Part shown: one piece after another, positions 1-5,817 of the stretch | How the letters are laid out: each line of letters opens with the position of its first letter | How positions within the stretch are numbered: position 1 is the first letter of the stretch | From: an uncultured Cellvibrionales bacterium | GTDB lineage: Bacteria > Pseudomonadota > Gammaproteobacteria > Pseudomonadales > UBA7434 | Reading direction: 5' to 3' | Length of the DNA: 5,817 nt | Assembly (NCBI GenBank): GCA_937897785.1 | Contig: CALCNB010000157.1 | Span: 1-5,817, forward strand | The notes under the pieces: model-generated | Databases searched by the model: none | Seen by the model: the letters and a program-made list of their open reading frames with translations, nothing else | Told to the model about the DNA's origin: nothing | Translations under genes and position numbers: made by a program

Positions 1-269
1 AATCAATTTTAATGATTGGTGAAATAGGTGGTACAGCTGAAGAAGAGGCAGCCGAATTTATACAATCTAATGTAACTAAACCAGTGGTTTCCTATATAGC
101 GGGTGTCACTGCCCCTCCCGGCAAGCGAATGGGTCATGCTGGCGCCATTATTTCTGGGGGTAAAGGCACAGCAGATGAGAAGTTTGCCGCCTTGGAAGCT
201 GCTGGAGTCAAAACTGTTCGAAGTCTGGCTGATATTGGCTCTGGCCTAAGCGAAATCACCGGCTGGTAA
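1..269 (+). CDS. sucD: Succinyl-CoA synthetase (ADP-forming) alpha subunit, C-terminal part (5' end outside window)
   Basis: Only the last 88 codons or so are present; the reading frame enters at base 3 and stops at TAA 267-269. The protein is the alpha subunit of the TCA-cycle enzyme that interconverts succinyl-CoA and succinate with formation of ATP or GTP, working in the cytoplasm with the beta subunit SucC. The visible part contains GEIGG, whose Glu (codon 21-23) corresponds to Glu208 of the E. coli alpha subunit, and GKRMGHAGAII, whose His (codon 135-137) is the phosphorylated catalytic His246. The two residues are 38 apart, as in E. coli. The block around GGKGTADEKFAALEAAGVKT is almost the same as I remember E. 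coli SucD. The very end (SEITGW) differs and is ordinary tail variation. A strong terminator follows 42 bp downstream, as expected for the last gene of a sucABCD-type operon. Identification is very secure; the rest of the operon lies to the left. Confidence 0.97.
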   Translation, partial: SILMIGEIGGTAEEEAAEFIQSNVTKPVVSYIAGVTAPPGKRMGHAGAIISGGKGTADEKFAALEAAGVKTVRSLADIGSGLSEITGW

Positions 270-311
270 CAGTGTCGCCGGTAATAGGCGCGATCAAGTA
301 TTTGTTGCTAT

Positions 312-342
312 AACGCCCTGCGTAACCACAGGGCGTTTTTTT
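312..342 (+). terminator. Rho-independent terminator after sucD
   Basis: A perfect 9-bp inverted repeat, AACGCCCTG (312-320) and CAGGGCGTT (329-337), encloses an 8-nt loop and runs into seven T residues (336-342). This is a textbook intrinsic terminator. It ends sucD transcription and separates it from the downstream operon, which therefore needs its own promoter. Confidence 0.93.
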
Positions 343-364
343 ATGCCGTAGACAATGCTATTGC

Positions 365-378
365 CGCTGATATTAGCG
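365..378. promoter_or_regulatory. 14-bp near-palindrome, possible operator
   Basis: CGCTGATATTAGCG is a dyad with 6 of 7 matching positions per arm; the only break is G369 against T374. It lies in the short non-coding gap between the sucD terminator and the operon, about 110 bp before the first ATG. It has no T-run, so it is not a terminator. A dimeric repressor such as a TetR- or GntR-type protein could bind here, but no regulator gene is in the window and a palindrome this short can occur by chance. Confidence 0.25.
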
Positions 379-436
379 AGTGTTACAACTGCCTAATAGA
401 TACCGAGCGATTTTTTTGATAGCGTATTGATATTGG

Positions 437-465
437 TTGAGTGCAAACTAAAGGCTTTTGATAAC
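437..465 (+). promoter_or_regulatory. Candidate sigma-70 promoter for the four-gene operon
   Basis: TTGAGT (437-442) and GATAAC (460-465) are separated by 17 bp, and each matches its consensus hexamer at four of six positions. Transcription would start near 472, leaving a leader of about 18 nt with the ribosome binding site at 480-485. Some promoter must lie between the terminator at 312-342 and the ATG at 490. This exact pair is only the best I could find by eye in an AT-rich stretch. Confidence 0.3.
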
Positions 466-479
466 TACTTAAAAATAAT

Positions 480-485
480 AGGTGA
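480..485 (+). promoter_or_regulatory. Ribosome binding site that favours the ATG at 490
   Basis: AGGTGA lies 4 nt before ATG 490. It supports this start over the TTG at 427, which would add 21 residues (MILVECK...) in front of the nucleotide-binding strand. Confidence 0.6.
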
Positions 486-489
486 ATCT

Positions 490-1404
490 ATGTTAACAGG
501 TCAAAAAATATTGGTCACGGGTGCGACGGGTCAAGTTGCACGTCCGATTGCCGAGCAATTAAATGCCAATAATGAGGTTTGGGCGGCGGCACGTTTTTCT
601 GACCCAGAAGCCAAAGAGGCGCTTGAGGCGCAAGGTATTAATACGGTTGCATTCACCATGGGTGAGTCTGATCTATCACATATGCCGGATGTCGATTACG
701 TCATTCATTGTGGTGTCAATACTATGCCAAAAACGACCGATATTGGTATGCATGATAATGCCGAGGGTACGGGTTTTTTGATGAAACGTTACCGCAACGT
801 TAAAGCATTTTTCCATATGTCGTCAGACTCGGTTTACCGTGATACGGCTGACCCAAAAGAAATTATTGACGAATCAGCCGTTTTGGGCGGTTACTCAAAT
901 TATGCTAAGCATTACGCTATGAGCAAGTTAGTTGCAGAGGGCGTGGTGCGCTTTCAAGCACGAGAGCTCAACTTACCAACAATTATTGCTCGCCTCGATG
1001 TGGCTTATGGTGTCTGTGGCCATGGTGGCGTCCCTACGGTGTTGTATCAATTTATGCAGGGTGGCATTCCTTATACGCAAAAAGATAATGGCGAGAGTTA
1101 TTGTTGTCCGATTCATCAAGATGACATCGTACAACAGGTTCAGGGCTTAATTGCTCATGCTTCAGTGCCAGCCACGACCGTTAACCTAGGTGGCGATGAG
1201 GTGGTTTCCGTTGAAGAGATGATTCGTTATATCGAGTCTTTGACAGGGTTAACGATGAAAATGGAAGTGGGCGAATTAGCAACTTGGGGTATGAAAATTG
1301 TCGATAATACCCTACGGAAAGAATTAGCTGGCCCTTGCCATATTGGTTGGCAAGAGGGTGTGAAAGGCGTGCTTGAAGCACGTTTTCCGGGCTGTTTGAA
1401 ATAG
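490..1404 (+). CDS. NAD-dependent epimerase/dehydratase-family protein (extended SDR)
   Basis: A 304-residue cytoplasmic protein of the extended short-chain dehydrogenase/reductase superfamily. The N-terminal strand KILVTGATGQVA (residues 6-17) carries the TGxxGxxA dinucleotide-binding turn (G11, G14, A17). SSDSVY (111-116) gives the active-site Ser region and Y142-A-M-S-K146 is the catalytic YxxxK. A NAEGT element (90-94) and HQDD (209-212) sit where sugar-nucleotide epimerases carry their N..GT and HvxD signatures. Length is normal for the family. I chose the ATG at 490 because it has a Shine-Dalgarno site and puts the Rossmann strand at residue 6, as usual; the frame stays open upstream to a TTG at 427. 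It is the first gene of the operon, 26 bp before the next. Relatives act on nucleotide sugars, but also on sterols (3-beta-HSD type) and other alcohols. Next to an acyl-CoA ligase and a classical SDR, a role in oxidising or isomerising a degradation intermediate is more likely than sugar metabolism. The substrate is unknown. Confidence 0.88.
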   Translation: MLTGQKILVTGATGQVARPIAEQLNANNEVWAAARFSDPEAKEALEAQGINTVAFTMGESDLSHMPDVDYVIHCGVNTMPKTTDIGMHDNAEGTGFLMKRYRNVKAFFHMSSDSVYRDTADPKEIIDESAVLGGYSNYAKHYAMSKLVAEGVVRFQARELNLPTIIARLDVAYGVCGHGGVPTVLYQFMQGGIPYTQKDNGESYCCPIHQDDIVQQVQGLIAHASVPATTVNLGGDEVVSVEEMIRYIESLTGLTMKMEVGELATWGMKIVDNTLRKELAGPCHIGWQEGVKGVLEARFPGCLK

Positions 1405-1420
1405 GTAGTTAATTATTGTT

Positions 1421-1425
1421 GGGAG
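1421..1425 (+). promoter_or_regulatory. Ribosome binding site of the classical SDR gene
   Basis: GGGAG lies 5 nt before ATG 1431. It supports that start over the in-frame TTG at 1416, which lies before the site. Confidence 0.7.
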
Positions 1426-1430
1426 CTGGC

Positions 1431-2198
1431 ATGAGTGATGAGCTATACGGTAAGATCGCCTTGGTCACGGGGGCAGCCAGTGGTATTGGTTTAGCTGCGT
1501 CAGAATTATTTGCTAATCAAGGCGCAACGGTTATTGTCGCTGATATTAATCTAGCCAACGCTCAAGAAGTCGCTTCGAATATAGTGGCTAATGGTGGTCA
1601 GTGCCAAGCCTTACATGTTGATATTGGCGACCCTGTTTCAGTAGCTTCGTTATTCAGTCAGATTAAACAGCAATATTCTCGTCTCGATGCTGCATTCAAT
1701 AATGCAGGGGTCAGTGACGTACAATGCTCTTGGATCAACTTCCCGCTTGAACAATGGCAACGCATGATCGATGTCAATTTAAACGGTGTTTTTTATTGTC
1801 TTCGTGAAGAGTTAAAACTGATGAGTGAACAGCAGGCTGTCGATGGCCTGCGCGGCCAAATAGTTAACACGTCTTCCGGTGCCGGTTTAATACCCGCGCC
1901 AGGCCAGCCGCATTATACTGCAGCTAAGCATGCAGTGTTAGGTTTAACTCGGTCGGCGGCGCAAGATTTTTCGCATCAGGGAATTCGAGTTAATAGTATT
2001 TTGCCGGGCCTTACTGAAACGCCAATGATTGAATCCCAGCCTCAATCGATGTTAGATACATTGGCTAAAATGTCTCCCACGGGCAAGTTAGGTCAGCCGA
2101 TTGATATTGCAAGGGTGGCGGTTTGGCTTTGTTCACCTGCTGCTCAGTGGGTGAATGGTCAAGCCATTGTCGCTGATGGTGGCGGCTTAATGCACTAA
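1431..2198 (+). CDS. SDR-family NAD(P)-dependent oxidoreductase (classical type)
   Basis: A 255-residue classical short-chain dehydrogenase/reductase, a typical length for the family. The cofactor motif TGAASGIG is at residues 13-20. D38 at the end of the second strand (VIVADIN) indicates preference for NAD(H) over NADP(H). NNAG (90-93) stabilises the central sheet. The catalytic tetrad is complete: N116 in DVNLNG, S149 in NTSSGAG, Y162 and K166 in YTAAK. The PG motif and the TPM segment (197-199) before the substrate-binding loop are present, and the C-terminal WVNGQAIVADGG is the usual dimer/tetramer tail. The start at ATG 1431 has a good ribosome binding site. No signal peptide or membrane segment is seen, so it is a soluble cytoplasmic enzyme. 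It follows the extended SDR by 26 bp and precedes the acyl-CoA synthetase by 34 bp, so all three are likely co-transcribed. It probably interconverts a secondary alcohol and a ketone, for instance on a hydroxyacyl-CoA or a steroid ring hydroxyl. The exact substrate cannot be told, since this fold covers hundreds of specificities. Confidence 0.93.
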   Translation: MSDELYGKIALVTGAASGIGLAASELFANQGATVIVADINLANAQEVASNIVANGGQCQALHVDIGDPVSVASLFSQIKQQYSRLDAAFNNAGVSDVQCSWINFPLEQWQRMIDVNLNGVFYCLREELKLMSEQQAVDGLRGQIVNTSSGAGLIPAPGQPHYTAAKHAVLGLTRSAAQDFSHQGIRVNSILPGLTETPMIESQPQSMLDTLAKMSPTGKLGQPIDIARVAVWLCSPAAQWVNGQAIVADGGGLMH

Positions 2199-2232
2199 GC
2201 CGGCAGTAAAGTCATTCACAAATGGTAGGGTT

Positions 2233-3873
2233 ATGAGTTTTAATATTGCTGATGTTTTTGAATTGGCGGTAGATCATTATGCCGAGCGAGAATATGTGGT
2301 TTGCGATCAGCAGCGTCGGACTTATGCTGAAATGGAAAGCCGCGCTAATCAACTAGCGCATTACCTACAAAAGCAGGGTATTGGCCCAGGCGATCATGTC
2401 GGCATCTATGCAATGAATTGCGTCGAATGGGTTGAGGCTATTTGGGCAACTTTAAAAATTCGAGCCCTGTATATCAATATTAACTACCGCTATGTGGCCG
2501 ATGAATTGGCCTATATTTTTGATAATGCCGATCTAAAAGCGGTTCTTATTCAGGCTCAATATCTGCCATTGTTAGATCAGTTGAGTGGAAGTTTACCGAA
2601 GCTTGAGCATGTCTTAGTGATTAATGACAGTGCTGGCGATGACTCCTTAGAGCCTAGCTTAGCGTCAGCTGATATTTCTTGCATAGACTATGAGTCAGCT
2701 TTAGCTGGCCAGTCTAACCAGCGAGACTTTTCCGTTCGTAGTGGTAATGATCATTATATGGTTTACACCGGTGGCACCACGGGTATGCCTAAGGGTGTGG
2801 TATGGCGTCATCAAGAAGTCATGTTTGCATTAGGTGGCGGTGTTGATCAATTAACTCAACAGCCGGTCGAGCGACCGCAGGAGATTATTGACCGTGGTAA
2901 AGACGGTTCAATGACAGTGATGTCAATCGCACCATTAATGCATGGCGCCGCACAATGGAGTTGTATTTCGCGTGCTTTTGAAGGCGGTAAGGTAGTGATC
3001 ATGCCGCAGTTTTCCGCTGACAAGACGTGGCAGTTAGTTGAGCGTGAGCGGGTTAATTCGGTCTTTATTGTCGGTGATGCAATGGCAAGGCCAATGATTG
3101 AAAGCTTCTTAGCCGCAGCAGAAAAGCCAAATGTTGACTCACTGTTTTTATTGGCGAGTTCAGGTGCTATCTTTTCTGCTTCAATCAAAGATCAGTTTTT
3201 TGATTGTTTTCCAAAACTAATGATTGTTGACAGTATTGGTGCTTCAGAAGTGGGCGGTCAAGGTGTGGCAATGATTGAGCCAGGTAAAACCGCAATGACC
3301 GGCGGTGGGCCAACCGTGACTCCCTTAAGTGGCACGGTTGTACTCGATGAACAGGATTTAACGATTTTACCTGCTGGCAGTCCATCCATTGGTAAAGTTG
3401 CTCGACGAGGTTATATCCCTGTTGAATATTATAAAGACCCAGTTAAGACGGCAGCGACATTCGTTATCGCGGCTGATGGACATCGTTACGCCTTGCCGGG
3501 TGATTATGGCAAAGTCGAACAGGATGGTCGTATCACTATGCTTGGCCGAGGCTCGGTGTCGATTAATTCGGGTGGTGAAAAGATTTTTCCTGAAGAGGTT
3601 GAGGCTGCTATAAAGGCGCATGCAGGAATTTTCGACTGCGTTGTTTGCGGTGTGCCCGATGAAAAATGGGGTAGTCGGGTGACGGCTGTAGCACAGTCGC
3701 GGTCACTGCCTGCACCGAGTTTAGAGGCTATTCAGATTCATTGTCGAACTAAGCTTGCGGGTTACAAAATCCCTCGTCGAATTCACTATGTTGATTCGAT
3801 ACCGCGCTCGCCTGCTGGAAAACCTGATTATCAATGGGCTATAAATGTTGCTCAAAATAAATTAACTAAGTGA
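2233..3873 (+). CDS. Acyl-CoA synthetase (AMP-forming), FadD19-like
   Basis: A 546-residue member of the ANL (acyl/aryl-CoA synthetase, luciferase, NRPS adenylation) superfamily, which activates a carboxylate with ATP to an acyl-AMP and transfers it to CoA, releasing AMP and pyrophosphate. The phosphate-binding loop YTGGTTGMPKGVV is at 178-190, followed by WRHQE. PLMHGAAQW (234-242) lies at the acyl-pocket region, DSIGASEVG (333-341) is the A5 motif, and D424 in LPGDYG is the ribose-binding Asp. GRGSVSINSGGEKIFPEEVE (438-457) contains the hinge, and K530 in PRSPAGKPDY is the A10 catalytic Lys. All key residues are present, so the enzyme should be active. The N-terminus (NIADVFELAVD), GDAMARP (281-287) and the SVSINSGGEK block match, from memory, mycobacterial FadD19/FadD17-type ligases, which act on steroid side chains. 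That suggests a branched or polycyclic acid rather than a plain fatty acid. The ATG at 2233 fits the family N-terminus, although its purine-rich TAGGG is only 2 nt away. Confidence 0.92.
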   Translation: MSFNIADVFELAVDHYAEREYVVCDQQRRTYAEMESRANQLAHYLQKQGIGPGDHVGIYAMNCVEWVEAIWATLKIRALYININYRYVADELAYIFDNADLKAVLIQAQYLPLLDQLSGSLPKLEHVLVINDSAGDDSLEPSLASADISCIDYESALAGQSNQRDFSVRSGNDHYMVYTGGTTGMPKGVVWRHQEVMFALGGGVDQLTQQPVERPQEIIDRGKDGSMTVMSIAPLMHGAAQWSCISRAFEGGKVVIMPQFSADKTWQLVERERVNSVFIVGDAMARPMIESFLAAAEKPNVDSLFLLASSGAIFSASIKDQFFDCFPKLMIVDSIGASEVGGQGVAMIEPGKTAMTGGGPTVTPLSGTVVLDEQDLTILPAGSPSIGKVARRGYIPVEYYKDPVKTAATFVIAADGHRYALPGDYGKVEQDGRITMLGRGSVSINSGGEKIFPEEVEAAIKAHAGIFDCVVCGVPDEKWGSRVTAVAQSRSLPAPSLEAIQIHCRTKLAGYKIPRRIHYVDSIPRSPAGKPDYQWAINVAQNKLTK

Positions 3874-3877
3874 GGAG
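3873..3877 (+). promoter_or_regulatory. Ribosome binding site of the VOC gene, overlapping the ligase stop codon
   Basis: AGGAG begins on the last base of the ligase stop TGA (3871-3873) and lies 10 nt before ATG 3888. This spacing allows translational coupling. A GTG at 3870 in the same frame overlaps the stop but has no ribosome binding site of its own and would add six residues before the beta strand. Confidence 0.55.
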
Positions 3878-3887
3878 TAAAATTGAA

Positions 3888-4256
3888 ATGATTAACTATA
3901 TAACCCTTGGAACTAATGACTTAGCTAAATCCGCTGAATTTTATGATCAGCTATTAGAAGAGTTCGGGGCTAAGCGTGTTATGGCCAATGAAAGGATGGT
4001 TTTTTGGATGGCTGAGGGCGGCGGCGCAGGCATTTCCATATGTACGCCCGCTGATGAGAAAAAAGCGACAGTGGGTAACGGCAGCATGGTTGCTTTAGCC
4101 GCTGAAAATACTGAAAAAGTTGATGGCATCTATCAAAAAGCTATTGCCTTAGGCGCTCAGTGTGAAGGTAAGCCAGGCAAGCGAGGCGAAATGTCTTATG
4201 CAGCTTATTTTCGTGATCTCGACGGTAATAAAATAAACGCCATCTGCTATGTGTAG
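3888..4256 (+). CDS. VOC-family (glyoxalase/bleomycin-resistance fold) protein
   Basis: A 122-residue small soluble protein with the paired beta-alpha-beta-beta-beta layout of the vicinal-oxygen-chelate fold. MINYITLGTNDLAKSAEFYD (1-20) is the first strand and helix, GSMVALAAEN (65-74) starts the second module, and YFRDLDGNKI (107-116) is the family's end signature. Canonical metal ligands look absent: the first-strand His of glyoxalase I relatives is Tyr4, and the Glu usually found just after the DxDGN turn is Asn117. The protein may therefore bind a ligand without metal, or use another site. Many VOC proteins of this short type are annotated only as 'VOC family protein' or lactoylglutathione lyase-like; true glyoxalase I activity is unlikely here. 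It is the last gene of the operon, 14 bp after the ligase, and ends in tandem TAG TAG stops. A role in the same pathway (isomerase, epimerase or binding protein) is inferred from position only. Confidence 0.88.
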   Translation: MINYITLGTNDLAKSAEFYDQLLEEFGAKRVMANERMVFWMAEGGGAGISICTPADEKKATVGNGSMVALAAENTEKVDGIYQKAIALGAQCEGKPGKRGEMSYAAYFRDLDGNKINAICYV

Positions 4257-4265
4257 TAGGAAATT

Positions 4266-5783
4266 TTAACGACTGTCATCCAGTCGCGTTAGCAGACCTT
4301 TGTCAGCATCGAGGCGAACTTTATCACCGGTTTTGAATTGCTTAGTCGCCTGGCGTAAATTCACTATCGCGGGTAGACCGTATTCACGTGCAATCACAGC
4401 GCCATGCGATACGGCTGACCCCACGTCTGTCGCCAGACCGCCGATCACATTGAAGTAGGGTGTCCAGCCAACATCGGTAATAGGTGCAATCAATATTTCA
4501 CCCGGCTGTAAGGCGGCAGCTTCTTCGATGGTCAGAGCCACCCTTGCATAGCCTTCAATGATGCCGCGACTCACAGGCCGCCCACTTAATTCTCCACTGT
4601 TAGTATTTTCTTTTGGTGTCCATTGCACGGGTTCAGGTTTTCCCACATAGATGTCATCAAATTCCATCTTTTCATGAAAAGACAGTGCAACTCTGCGTTG
4701 GCGAGCTTTTTCGGCCCATTCGATGGTTGGTTGGCGGGTAAATTCATTCAGTTCATCATGAGTGAAAAAGAACACTAAATCTTCGTCAGGTAAGTGCCCT
4801 TCGTTAACCAAGAGTTTAGCTAAGTGACGATAACCCCGCTTTAATCGGTGTGTGACTAATACCAACATCGATTTAGTATGCTCTCTTCGGCGAATGGCAT
4901 TATGCGCAACGGGCAATGCTTTTTGAAGCAATTTTGGCAGCTCGTGCAGCGCAACTTTATCAGCTGTTCTTGGCGTGTAATTACCCTGACGTCTGGCTGC
5001 CACTGATACTTGCATACTAACAATCAATTTTTCGGGTTCGTCAATCCAGCCTTTTTCGCGCACGCAAAGTTCGCGGATGGAGCGATGACCATGGGCGTTT
5101 AAGAATTCTTCAAATCGAAGTTTTGCTGCGCCAGCTGCATCGCTGCTTAGCCATTTGAGCGCTTCGCTAGGGGAAGTAGTTTGAAAAGCAGTTTCTGCAT
5201 CGGGGTGTTCAGCAATGATTCCAACCACATTTTCTAGGCGATCAACCATAACAGCGCTTTCTACTTCAGAGGCGCCAGCCAATAAACGCGCCGCTTCAGC
5301 TTGCTGATCATTATCGGGGTTTTGGCCACCACCGGATACTAGCGCTTGAATCACTCCTTCCATGACACCTGATAGGGCAGAGCAGCGGAGATGCACTTCA
5401 TTGGTCTCAAGGATCCAAGGGAAATAGTCATTGATGGCTTGCATCATGGTTCGACTGTCATTGCTGTAGGCAATGAAACCATGCTTAAAGCGCGTTTCAA
5501 ATTCGGTTAAGTATTTTTGTCCCTGCAAGCAATACCGAATAAATGTCAGGGTTCCCCACCAACGTCGCCAAATAGGTGCTGTGTCACTTAGCGGTTTTAA
5601 TTCAGGTACAGGACCGCCACAAAGGCTTTGACCCATGGTTTCTGGTGTATTAATCGATACGTAGCGCGAGGATTCTAAACCGCCAGACATATTAATAAAC
5701 ATATGCCCAAAAAATAGGTTAATTTGACTCCAGTCATTATTAATAGCTGGTCTGCCGGCATACTTAAGGTGCATGTGTTGCAT
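4266..5783 (-). CDS. PEP synthase / rifampin phosphotransferase-like protein without ATP-grasp domain
   Basis: A 505-residue protein read leftwards, stopping at TAA 4268-4266. Its C-terminus (about 398-495) is a PEP-utilising-enzyme mobile phosphohistidine domain: GRPVSRGIIEGYARV (401-415) leads into GSAVSHGAVIAREYGLPA (455-472), with H460 (codon 4406-4404) the phosphate-carrying His. The middle holds features of the substrate-binding part of rifampin phosphotransferases and PEP-synthase-like proteins: GHRSIREL (232-239) followed by W246..EP, and EDLVFFFTHDEL (334-345). The N-terminal PEP/pyruvate-binding ATP-grasp domain, about 300 residues in the full-length family, is missing. The ATG at 5783 follows an in-frame TAA (5795-5793) by three codons, with only a weak AAGAG upstream; M4 (5774) is another possible start. 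The protein would need an ATP-binding partner, as in phenylphosphate synthase, or it is a fragment of a broken gene. The body has no internal stops and intact motifs, which argues against long decay. It converges on the operon with a 9-bp gap. The substrate is unknown. Confidence 0.82.
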   Translation of the reverse strand: MQHMHLKYAGRPAINNDWSQINLFFGHMFINMSGGLESSRYVSINTPETMGQSLCGGPVPELKPLSDTAPIWRRWWGTLTFIRYCLQGQKYLTEFETRFKHGFIAYSNDSRTMMQAINDYFPWILETNEVHLRCSALSGVMEGVIQALVSGGGQNPDNDQQAEAARLLAGASEVESAVMVDRLENVVGIIAEHPDAETAFQTTSPSEALKWLSSDAAGAAKLRFEEFLNAHGHRSIRELCVREKGWIDEPEKLIVSMQVSVAARRQGNYTPRTADKVALHELPKLLQKALPVAHNAIRRREHTKSMLVLVTHRLKRGYRHLAKLLVNEGHLPDEDLVFFFTHDELNEFTRQPTIEWAEKARQRRVALSFHEKMEFDDIYVGKPEPVQWTPKENTNSGELSGRPVSRGIIEGYARVALTIEEAAALQPGEILIAPITDVGWTPYFNVIGGLATDVGSAVSHGAVIAREYGLPAIVNLRQATKQFKTGDKVRLDADKGLLTRLDDSR

Positions 5784-5817
5784 ACCATGCTCTTACAAGA
5801 TGATCTGAACTTGCCTT
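5784..5817 (-). other. 34 bp upstream of the dikinase-like gene, probable end of another reading frame
   Basis: Read on the minus strand, the frame of the downstream gene gives RQVQIIL, then TAA (5795-5793), GAG, CAT, GGT and the ATG. If an ATP-grasp gene lies to the right, this could be its last few codons, with a 9-bp gap to the next start. A second frame (KASSDHLVRAWY...) stays open until 5764, overlapping the gene start. The stretch is too short to decide which, if either, is coding. Confidence 0.3.

Noticed and set aside
401..420. Possible second terminator at the T-run 411-417
   Set aside because: No stable GC-rich stem ends at the T-run; pairing with the distant CGCT at 365-368 gives only a 4-bp stem with a very long loop.
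427..489. TTG-initiated N-terminal extension of the extended SDR
   Set aside because: It would add 21 residues unlike any Rossmann N-terminus, it has no ribosome binding site, and ATG 490 has AGGTGA at a usable distance.
1181..1381. Open frame on the minus strand inside the extended SDR gene
   Set aside because: It lies wholly antisense to a gene with clear family motifs, its translation shows no recognisable domain, and it has no sensible context.
2856..3621. Several open frames of 66-110 codons (three on the minus strand, one on the plus strand) inside the acyl-CoA synthetase gene
   Set aside because: They overlap a continuous, motif-complete ligase; their predicted products look like shuffled, Ser/Arg-rich shadow translations with no domain.
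4266..5783. Calling the minus-strand gene a rifampin-resistance gene (rph) or PEP synthase (ppsA)
   Set aside because: The ATP-grasp domain is absent and the substrate domain is only loosely similar, so neither activity can be assigned.
1..5817. CRISPR arrays, tRNA or rRNA genes, insertion sequences and direct-repeat attachment sites
   Set aside because: Coding genes fill nearly the whole window. I saw no regularly spaced repeats, no cloverleaf sequence, no transposase and no terminal inverted repeats.

Overview
The window looks like a piece of a gammaproteobacterial chromosome of moderate GC content. The basis is the tail of a succinyl-CoA synthetase alpha subunit very close to the E. coli SucD sequence, ordinary Shine-Dalgarno sites and a classic Rho-independent terminator. 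The genus cannot be fixed from sequence alone. The genes that follow resemble lipid or steroid-type degradation clusters of marine gammaproteobacteria, but that placement is an inference.

Layout: (1) positions 1-269 hold the 3' end of sucD, closed by a strong terminator at 312-342. (2) The 220-bp gap 270-489 holds that terminator, a 14-bp near-palindrome (365-378) and a weak candidate promoter just before the next gene. (3) Positions 490-4256 form a tightly spaced four-gene + strand set with gaps of 26, 34 and 14 bp, probably one operon: an extended SDR (NAD-dependent epimerase/dehydratase type), a classical SDR dehydrogenase, a FadD19-like acyl-CoA synthetase and a small VOC (glyoxalase-fold) protein. 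(4) On the minus strand, converging on the operon with only 9 bp between stop codons, is a 505-residue protein with the central and phosphohistidine domains of the PEP synthase / rifampin phosphotransferase superfamily. It lacks the N-terminal ATP-grasp domain.

How they may work together: the ligase would activate a carboxylic acid to its CoA thioester using ATP, and the classical SDR could oxidise a hydroxyl to a ketone. The extended SDR could act on another hydroxyl or a keto/enol group, and the VOC protein has no identifiable reaction. This fits a catabolic route for a bulky acid such as a steroid or isoprenoid side chain, but the substrate cannot be read from the sequence.

The most interesting point is the minus-strand dikinase-like gene. 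An in-frame stop lies four codons before its first Met, so the ATP-binding half is either a separate upstream gene (as in the two-part phenylphosphate synthase) or has been disconnected by a mutation. The DNA that would decide this lies just beyond the right edge.
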